Source: Pelecanus crispus (lineage: Eukaryota > Chordata > Aves > Pelecaniformes > Pelecanidae). From it: a stretch of DNA of 64,000 nucleotides. How positions within the stretch are numbered: position 1 is the first letter of the stretch; the number at the start of each line of letters is the position of its first letter. The position numbers and the translations under genes are program-made. The stretch lies in assembly GCF_030463565.1 (NCBI RefSeq), contig NC_134661.1, positions 7,712,542-7,776,541 of the forward strand, written 5' to 3'. Shown here one piece after another: positions 56,989 through 64,000 of the stretch. Under the pieces are notes generated by a model. That model had not been told where the DNA came from and made no database searches. It saw only the letters and a program-made list of their open reading frames with translations.

Positions 56989-57639
56989 GCTGCTCGGCAG
57001 CTCGGGGTAGGATGGAGGTGAGGAGCCCGCTCCTCCTCCTCTGCCTCGCTGGGAATTGAAGAGCAGCCAAGCCCAGGCTGCTGGCTGGCCGGGCCGTGCT
57101 GGGTGTGAGGACGGACGTGAGGACAGACGTGGGGACGCGCAGCCGCGATGCGTGTTGGGGCCGTGCCCCTTCAGCACTGCTGGGGCGGGAGGAGATGCCT
57201 CCTTGCCCTCCCCAGGTCCCGTGGTGCAGCTGGGAAGGAAGCGCTGGCCGCTTGTGAATCCGCGGCGTTTTGAGTGAAGTTTTGAGATGTTCTGGTGTCA
57301 ACGTTCACCTGCAATGACAATAAGTGCCCAGGTGTGCTCCGGACCACTGCCCGGCCGGGCTTTGGGCAGCGAGCATCCACGGGAGGCAGCGATTCACAGC
57401 GGGAAAGTCGAGGAATCCTCTTCCCTCTGTCTTTTGCAGAGAAAGAAAAACCTCTTGCTGGGACTGGGGCCTCTGACCGTGGATCCTGCAAGGGTTTGCC
57501 GCGCTTTTCGTGGAAGCTGGTGCTTGTGCTCGGGGGGTCAGGGCAGCTTGGGGCTGGCTGGGAGATCCCGAGCACGCGTCGCCGTCTCCGGCCGCGGCAT
57601 CGCTCGCAAGGCGATGGGCCGCCGGCGTTCCCGCCGCGA

Positions 57640-58090
57640 TTTCTTCTCTAATTGCCTCTGTCCCTGTTAACTTGTTCTCCCCTTCTTCGCGCTCCCCCTG
57701 ATGAGTAACTCCTGCTTGGTGTACAAGATGTAAGTATACAAGTTATTAATCTTCCGCCGAAGCAATTACATCGGCACGCGATCCCTCCCTGACGGTGAGC
57801 TTGTTCTGCCATTGCCCCCTTATCAGGTTAGCAATTTTGGATCTGCGTTAACTGTTCCAAAATCAATTTTCAGCTTATTTTGTGCTCCGAAATTTGCCAT
57901 GCCTGGATCTGTGATACTAATTGAACAAGAGCAATTGATGTTTTAGTAGTAATTAAAGATGGTAATTATTACCAAATCTCCCCGTGGCCCTGCGTGTTTG
58001 CTTTGGACTTGTCAAAACTGGAGGCAGGCGGAATCAATCTTAATAAAGTTGGTACTTCAGAGCATCTTCCTGGGAATGGTTTCCCACGCG
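57640..58090. promoter_or_regulatory. AT-rich enhancer-like block QQ
   Basis: One of the longest AT-rich islands of the desert: TCTCTAATTGCCTC, ACAAGTTATTAATCTTCC (57738), GATACTAATTGAAC, AGTAATTAAAGATGGTAATT and CAATCTTAATAAAG. Strong candidate for a conserved element. Confidence 0.4.
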
Positions 58091-59009
58091 GTTGGCGATG
58101 GAGCGAGAGGGGACGATGGGGAGGGATTATCAGGCCTCGTAGAGGACAGGGGTGTTACCGGATGCTTCCTAATTAGAAAAATTTTTAAAAATCTGTATCC
58201 AAAATGAAACCTTCTCGTTGCTTTTTAGTCGCAGAATCCCTGTCGGGGGTTTGGAGATCACGGGGACGCGGCGCTGGCCCCGGCCGCGGGGACGCCGGTC
58301 CCAGCCCTCGCCGCTGCCCCGTCCTCTCGCCAGCAGCCGGCGGGACCCGCGCGCGTGGCCCCGTCTTCTCGTTTAATTTGTAGCGCTGCTTGGCAGCCTT
58401 GCCGAGCCTCGGCAAGCCCTGCTGGTGGACGAATTGCTGACCTGTGGATCAGCACCTGCTTTACGGGCGTTTTTGCCTGCCCGTGCCAGACCCCAGCAGC
58501 GCACCGGGACACGCAGGAGGCCAGTTTAGAAGATGTCCCGGGAGGATGGGCAGCGGGGAGATGGAGGAAGGCTCGTGGTGGGCCAGCTGCTTTCGGGGGT
58601 CCGTGCCGCGGGGCGGGTGAGCCTGTGGGCGCGGAGATGCTCCTGCTGCCAGCCCGCAGGGGACCGTGGTGGGGCAGGCACCCGCGGCTTTCCGCCGGGC
58701 TCCCGGCAGGCTCCATCCCAGATTCTCCCGTTTCTCTCGCCCTGCGAGGCAGACCCACCGCCTCTGCCAAAATGGCCCCTGGCTGATATTTGTACGGGCG
58801 AAAGCGGGATCAGGCGTGCTGAGCGGCTGCCTCCCTGTCCCCATGGAAACGGATGCGGGATGCTGCAGAGCAGAGCTCCTGGCAGCTCCGGCTCCGGGAG
58901 CCGGGCCTCAGCCCCGGTCCCTGGCGGAAGAGCCCTTGAGCAGGAGGCGGGGGGGGCCAAGCCTGATCTCCATTTTGTCTGAGGAGAGTGAGACCCTTCT
59001 CTTCAGGGG

Positions 59010-59110
59010 GAAAAATGGAAATGTAATCAGATCAGCTTGTATAGTGCAAATAGAAAATCAGTTTTAATAAAGCCAGAAGAAATGCAAAGCAGCCGCTTGT
59101 GATGGAAATT
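59010..59110. promoter_or_regulatory. AT-rich enhancer-like block SS
   Basis: GTAATCAGATCAGC, AGTGCAAATAG and CAGTTTTAATAAAGCC in about 100 bases. Confidence 0.3.
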
Positions 59111-59374
59111 GTGTTAAATAGACACCTCTTGAAGGAAAAGCCGCGCCGGGGATGTGTATCGGGGAGGCACGCGGCCCTGGGCTCCCTCCTGCCCTTCGCC
59201 GAGGTCTCGGGCGGCGGCAGGAGCAGCCTTCGCAGGCGGGAACGGCTTCGTGGGTCGGCGTTTGCGCGGCAGCATCGCCCCGAGGGGCGCCGGACCCCGG
59301 CACCCCCTCCCCGGAGGCTCCCCGCGCCGCAGCCCCTTCGGCAGGGGAGCGGCTCCCGCCGGTGCTGCAGTGCT

Positions 59375-59600
59375 TAATTATAGCTCAGAGGAGGCACTTT
59401 GGCTTTATTGCTTCCATTTATTACAAAAAGACCAGCGTCTGTTTTCTGAAGCAGCTATCTGGTCAAATCGTGGCTGATAAGCAATGCTGGTCTGTCTTTT
59501 TAAGACAGCCAGAATTTATCACTTTTCATTTATTTATTTATTTTGCGAGGCTCTGGTGGTGGCATGTATTTTTCTTCGAGTGACGTTTTGCAAAAGGCTT
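59375..59600. promoter_or_regulatory. AT-rich block TT with inverted repeats
   Basis: Begins GCTTAATTATAGCTC. Contains AAAAAGACCAGC (59425-59436), mirrored by GCTGGTCTGTCTTTTT (59486-59501), and a tight hairpin CTGTCTT-TTT-AAGACAG (59492-59508). Confidence 0.4.
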
Positions 59601-59633
59601 TATTTTCCCATTCAGCCCTAGGAAGAAGAAGGG

Positions 59634-59671
59634 GAAAAAAAAATAAATAAAATAAAATAAAAAAAAAAAAA
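59634..59671 (+). repeat. A-rich simple repeat
   Basis: (AAAAT)n/(A)n stretch with no recognised SINE or LINE attached. Confidence 0.85.
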
Positions 59672-60363
59672 GAGGAAGGCAGCTCTGTAACAAACCCCAC
59701 TGGAAGGTGCGGGAGATAACTTTGTGTTCGGTTCCCGCGGTGCGCTCGCTGCCGGGCTGCTCAGAAGCTGCTTGTGCTGCAGCAGTTGTCAGCCGCTGTT
59801 TAGTGTGATTTTCTAACTTAGCTGTTAAGCTGCACCGAGCTTTTTGCGGCGCAGGATGCGGGGGGAGCGTTTTGCATCCGGCGAGGGCACAGTGCCGCTG
59901 TGCGGGATGAGTTTGCCCGGCTTCGTCCGCTCTCCCGCGGCTGCTGCTCTGTGCTGGGAGGCGGCCGAGCCAGGCCTGCCGCGCTCACCGGTGGGCTGCC
60001 CGCAGCGCAGCCGCAGCCGGGCATGCCGGGGAAGGAGACGTAAACTCCTAAGTGGACCAGACAGCGTGGGAGAGACTTGCGAGTCTGTGCGTAGCATTGC
60101 AAGCGCCTTGACTTCTCCCCCCTTCCTAGCAGGCGAAGCTCTGCTTAGAGCAAAATCCTCGCAGCAAATGAAACAAAACAAGGAAGAATTTAATGCAGGA
60201 AGCCTTTATTAGAGCCCTGAGGAGCAGGCTCCCTTAACGTTTCCCTTAACGAGATTACAGGGATGATGTACCTCGCATCCGCTGGGTTTCCAGCCTGCTC
60301 GGAGCCAGCCGGCTGCAAGCGCTGCGGAGGCTGCTGGCGGTGGGCGAGCGGGCGAGGACGCCC

Positions 60364-60913
60364 TGTCCTGGCTTCGGCTGGGATAGAGTTAATTTTCTTC
60401 CGAGTAGCAGGCACAGTGCTGTGTTTTGGATTTAGGATGAGAAGAATGTTGATAACACACCGATGGTTTAGTTGTTGCTCAGTGCTGCTTATGCCAGGCA
60501 AGGACTTTTCAGCTTCCCATGCTCTGCCAGGGGCACAAGAAGCTGGGAGGGGGCACAGCCAGGAGAGTTGATCCCAACTGCCCCAAGGGTGATTCCATAC
60601 CATACGGCGTCATGGGCAGTATGGAAACTGGGGGGGTTGGCCGGGGAGCAGCGATCGCTGCTGGGGAACTGGCTGGGCATCGGTCGGCGGGTGGTGAGCA
60701 ATTGCATTGGGCATCACTTGCTTTGGATATTATTATTGTTATTATCATTATTATATTTTTATTTTACTTTATTTTATTTCAATTATTAAACTGTTCTTAT
60801 CTCAGCCCAGGAGTGTTTCTCACTCTCACTCCTCCGATTCTCTCCCCATCCCATCGGGGCAGTGAGCGACGGCTGCGTGGTGCTGAGCTGCTGCCTGGGG
60901 CTGAACCCCGACA
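60364..60913 (+). mobile_element. Solo LTR of an avian endogenous retrovirus
   Basis: Complete LTR of about 550 bases, TG...CA ends, flanked by a perfect 5-bp target duplication CGCCC (60359-60363 and 60914-60918). Same family as 36477 and 62770; roughly 95% like the latter over the first 240 bases by eye. No internal viral sequence. A fossil of moderate age, probably class III (ERVL-like). Confidence 0.93.
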
Positions 60914-61359
60914 CGCCCGCGCCTGGGCGCACGGTGCTCTCGCGTCGTCGCTCGTGCATGGTGGCCTCGATTCTCCAAGCTGTCTGGCTGTGACAGCCCC
61001 TTGCAAGGCCACTCGCGAGGTTGCTGCGAGAGCGGACCCAGGCGTCTGCCATTCCTGCTCTAGAGCCGCTTGTGGGATGCGGCGGCCGGAGCTGGCATCC
61101 GCCGGGCATCCCTGGGCTGCTCCTTGCCTGGGGGGGCACCAGGCGGCGGCGGAGCCGCAGTCCCCAAGGACTGCTGCCAACCAACAGATTAAACTCCCCA
61201 GCCCTCCTTTTTTCCCCCCCGCTGCCTTTCCGCGCTGGGCGGAAGATGTCCCAGGGGTCACAAAGCAAGGGCAGCGTTTCCCCTTTCCTATCAATCCTTC
61301 GCTCACAGGGAAGAGCCGGCTCTTCGGAGGGGAGGGAGGAATTGAAAGGCACGCAAAGC

Positions 61360-61880
61360 CAAGGCACGATCTATAATTGGCCAGCCGTAATTTCATAATT
61401 CATCTCCGTGAAACACAATGAAATTAAAAGTGTTTAGATTCCAAAGTGTAATGATCATCAATTAAATTCTGCTGGGGCTGAGCTTCCCTCTCATTTGAAT
61501 TTTATTTTATTATTATTATTTCTCTGTGATTGCGAGAGGATGAAAACAAAAGCTGCTGCTGGAGGTTGGTTGCAGTGGGGGGAGCGGCTGGGGGGAATTA
61601 GAGACGGCAATTACTGCTTGGTGACAGAGAAAACCGAGGGAAAGGAGGTTTTTCCTCTGCCGCGCACCAGTCGCAGGCAGGGGAATCCATCATCCTGAGC
61701 CTAATCAGTTAATGCTGATAAACTGCCAGCAATAACAGACAATTGAGCTGGGGGTTTTGGGCTTGGAGTTCATTCATTTTGGAAGTGCCATAACTAACCC
61801 GTTAAAACCAGAAAAGCTCAGGAGCGAAGCCCTGGCCCCTGCCCGGGTGCCCTAATGAAGGCTGCTGTTGATTCTCTTAA
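61360..61880. promoter_or_regulatory. AT-rich enhancer-like blocks UU and VV
   Basis: 61365-61520 (CCGTAATTTCATAATTC, ATGATCATCAATTAAATTC) and 61690-61880 (CCTAATCAGTTAATGCTG, AGTTCATTCATTTTGG), with a GC-richer spacer between; both lie between the two plus-strand LTRs. Confidence 0.35.
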
Positions 61881-62229
61881 GTGAGGATGATGGTGATGGT
61901 GTCTTAGCGACTCCTGATGCCGGAGGCTTAGCCCAGGCTGGAAAAGCGGCTCGGTGCTTTGAAGAAAGGCGTTTGTGGTTATCCCTGGGTGCCGGCTCCG
62001 GCAGTAATCCCAGGGGAGACGGGGCGGCGGCGGGGCCCCAGCGGATGGAGCGCTGGGTCTGCCTGCGGCCCCGCTGGCACTGGGCTCACCGGGCTGGGCG
62101 ACGATGGGATCGGCGCTTCAAACACGGCACGATGAGAGCGTCGAACGCTGCGGCTGTGACGGTCCCCTGGGGGAATTGCCTCCCGTGGGTGGGATCGCTT
62201 ATCATCTCTCTCTCAAATTACTGATGCAA

Positions 62230-62560
62230 ACGGAGTCAGGCGACGCTTGCTCTTCTCGCCAGCCGCCCCTTGAAAGGCGAAGCCTCGCTGAGGAGCGCGG
62301 CTGCGTTCGGCGTGTATTCGCTTACTGCTTGTGACGCTGAAGCGTACGCCGACAAACGCGAAGCCACGGTCGCTCCAGCGAAACGCGGGCCGAAGCCGGG
62401 CAGCGCTGCCTTCCTGTCTCCGACCGCTCTTCCGCCTCGCTTAACTTCTGCCATCGCCCGCAGAGTACGCGGCCAACGATTCGACCCCCCAGACGACAAA
62501 TCGCAGGGATCGATCTCTGCGGGAAGCTCTGTGCAAAGGCGGGGGAACCGAGGGGCGTGC
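62230..62560. other. CpG-dense block without gene
   Basis: Unusually many CG dinucleotides for a non-promoter region of the desert (for example GAAGCGTACGCCGACAAACG and GCGAAACGCGGGCCG). A 157-codon plus-strand frame crosses it but resembles nothing I know. Confidence 0.4.
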
Positions 62561-62769
62561 GGGGCTGTCCGGGCTGATGCGTTGCCCCGGGACCCGGGGT
62601 CGCTTCCAGCCGCGTGGCCCCTGGGTCTAGCCCGGCTAGCTCGGCTTTTCGCGTGGCTTCCGTCGTCATTTCAAGCTATGTGGACAGAGGTGTCCAGATT
62701 TATTTGCCTGTGGGGTCTAGACAGCCAGCTTCCCTTACTTTAAAAGGAACAGATTTTCCCATAAATTAT

Positions 62770-63332
62770 TGTCCTGGTTTCGGCTGGGATAGAGTTAATT
62801 TTCTTCCTAGTAGCAGGCACAGTGCTGTGTTTTGGATTTAGTAGGAGAAGAATGTTGATAACACACTGATGGTTTAGTTGTCGCTCAGCACTGCTTATGC
62901 CAGTCGAGGACTTTTCAGCTTCCCATGCTCTGCCAGGGGCACAAGAAGCTGGGAGGGGGCACAGCCAGAAGAGTTGATCCAAACTGCCCCAAGGGTGATT
63001 CCATACCATACGGCGTCATGGGCAGTATGGAAACTGGGGGGGTTGGCCGGGGAGCAGCGATCGCTGCTGGGAACTGGCTGGGCATCGGTCGGTGGGTGGG
63101 GAGCAATTGCATTGGGCATCGCTTGCTTTGGATATTGTTATTACTATTATTATTATATTGTTATTATTATCATTTTACTTTATTTTATTTCAACTATTAA
63201 ACTGTTCTTATCTCACCCCAGGAGTGTTTCTCACTCTCACTCCTCCGATTCTCTCCCCCATCCCATCAGGGCAGGGGCAGCGAGTGAGTGGCCGCGTGGT
63301 GCTGAGCTGCTGCCTGGGGCTGGACCCCGACA
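62770..63332 (+). mobile_element. Solo LTR of an avian endogenous retrovirus
   Basis: Complete LTR of about 563 bases, TG...CA ends, flanked by near-identical 5-bp repeats (62765-62769 and 63333-63337, 4 of 5 alike). Third copy of the family, same orientation as the one at 60364. No internal viral sequence adjoins. Confidence 0.92.
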
Positions 63333-63589
63333 ATTCTACAGCTGGGGAGCGACCGCTCTCGTTGTCCGTCCTGCCTAACAGGGACTGGAGAAGTGCCCTG
63401 ACCTGCTTTTCCTTCAGCAGGGGAGGTTTCCTACCCAAACACCCCGGTGGGGTTACAGCTTTCTGGGTGCCCAGAGTCCTTTTGCAAAGTTCCTCCGTGT
63501 TTAATTGCCCTCGCTGTAAAGCCTGCACCCGACGTCGGGTCTGCGTTTTTCTGCCTCTCGCTTCCAGCCGCTGGGTTTTTCCCACCTTT

Positions 63590-63745
63590 GTTGTTAGACT
63601 GAAGAGCCCTCTATTATCAATTTTTTTTTTTTTTTTTTTTTTGTTCTCTGTGTAGGTATTTAAAGACTTTGATCAAGTCACCTCATCGCCTTCTCTTTGT
63701 TAATCTGGAGAGACTGAACTCCTTGAGACTCTTGCGATGAGGCAG
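63590..63745 (-). mobile_element. Old CR1 LINE fragment
   Basis: GACTGAAGAGCCC, a T22 run, GTAGGTATTTAAAGAC, TGATCAAGTCACC, CTTCTCTTTGTTAA and CTGAACTCCTTGAGACTC match, in reverse, an older CR1 subfamily of birds and reptiles as I remember it. The rest of the element is not recognisable; 63746-64000 holds nothing I can name. Confidence 0.7.
63621..63642 (+). repeat. Poly-T tract inside CR1 fragment
   Basis: Twenty-two T interrupting the CR1-like sequence. Confidence 0.9.
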
Positions 63746-64000
63746 GAATTGTGCCTCTGCGTGCGTCGGCTGCTTTGAAAAGCCCAGCCAGAGCGCCCAA
63801 GGTTGGGCACCTGAAAACGAGAGGGTATCTGGAGAACTCGCCCCGTTGCTTCTCTGTGCTTCTCCCCGCCTTGTGCAGCGGGCTTCGACATTGCAGAGGA
63901 ATTGTGCTGCTGACTCTGTGGGAAAATTTCTGTTTGTGGCTTTTTTTTTTTCTTTTTTCTCCTGCGATGGATAACAGCTACTTGGAAGCAGGTTTCCCAG

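Noticed and set aside
53840-58090. A full third copy of the duplicated landscape
   Set aside because: Only scattered weak matches (53852 to block V, 57738 to block O) at inconsistent offsets of about 14.6 and 11.2 kb; not enough to claim a third unit.
60364-63332. The two plus-strand LTRs as the ends of one provirus with a 1.86-kb interior
   Set aside because: The LTR at 60364 has its own perfect flanking repeat on both sides, and the interval between the LTRs shows no retroviral similarity but desert-type AT-rich islands.

Overview
The window is vertebrate nuclear DNA from a bird. The apolipoproteins read like chicken apolipoproteins, the interspersed repeats are CR1 LINEs and an avian-type retroviral LTR, and the introns are short and GC-rich, as on an avian microchromosome. 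I cannot name the species. The gene order SIK3 - APOA1 - APOC3 - APOA4 - APOA5 - ZPR1 - BUD13 is the conserved amniote cluster (human 11q23, inverted here). APOC3 is the only gene on the minus strand.

Layout: 1-2970 holds the last two coding exons and 3'UTR of SIK3. 3948-11703 is the apolipoprotein cluster: APOA1 (264 aa), APOC3 (minus, 92 aa), APOA4 (367 aa) and APOA5 (352 aa), each with a TATA box and short first coding exons. APOA1 and APOA4 share 18 identical bases over their TATA boxes. Sites resembling the known HNF4 elements lie in front of APOA1, APOC3 and APOA4. 11919-16334 is ZPR1 (14 coding exons, 444 aa), including one intron with clear U12-type splice signals. 16730-23279 is BUD13 (11 coding exons as I model it, 742 aa), enlarged by an in-frame 39-bp minisatellite.

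From about 24.4 kb to the end I find no host protein-coding gene. This stretch alternates AT-rich, TAAT-rich blocks of 60-350 bp, which look like conserved non-coding or enhancer elements, with GC-rich spacers. By synteny it should be the desert between BUD13 and CADM1. It also carries five CR1 fragments, three solo LTRs of one family and several simple repeats.

The most unusual observation is in this desert. A series of short sequence blocks between about 26.4 and 38.6 kb recurs in the same order and orientation between about 39.2 and 52.3 kb, mostly at offsets of 12.4-13.7 kb. This suggests an old, strongly diverged tandem duplication of a regulatory landscape in which only the enhancer-like cores remain recognisable. 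It was found by eye and needs a self-alignment.

The apolipoproteins act together in plasma lipid transport: A-I forms HDL, C-III and A-V oppose each other on lipoprotein lipase, and A-IV works on intestinal and hepatic particles. ZPR1 and BUD13 are housekeeping genes for EF1A/SMN-linked functions and for splicing (RES complex). SIK3 is an AMPK-related kinase.
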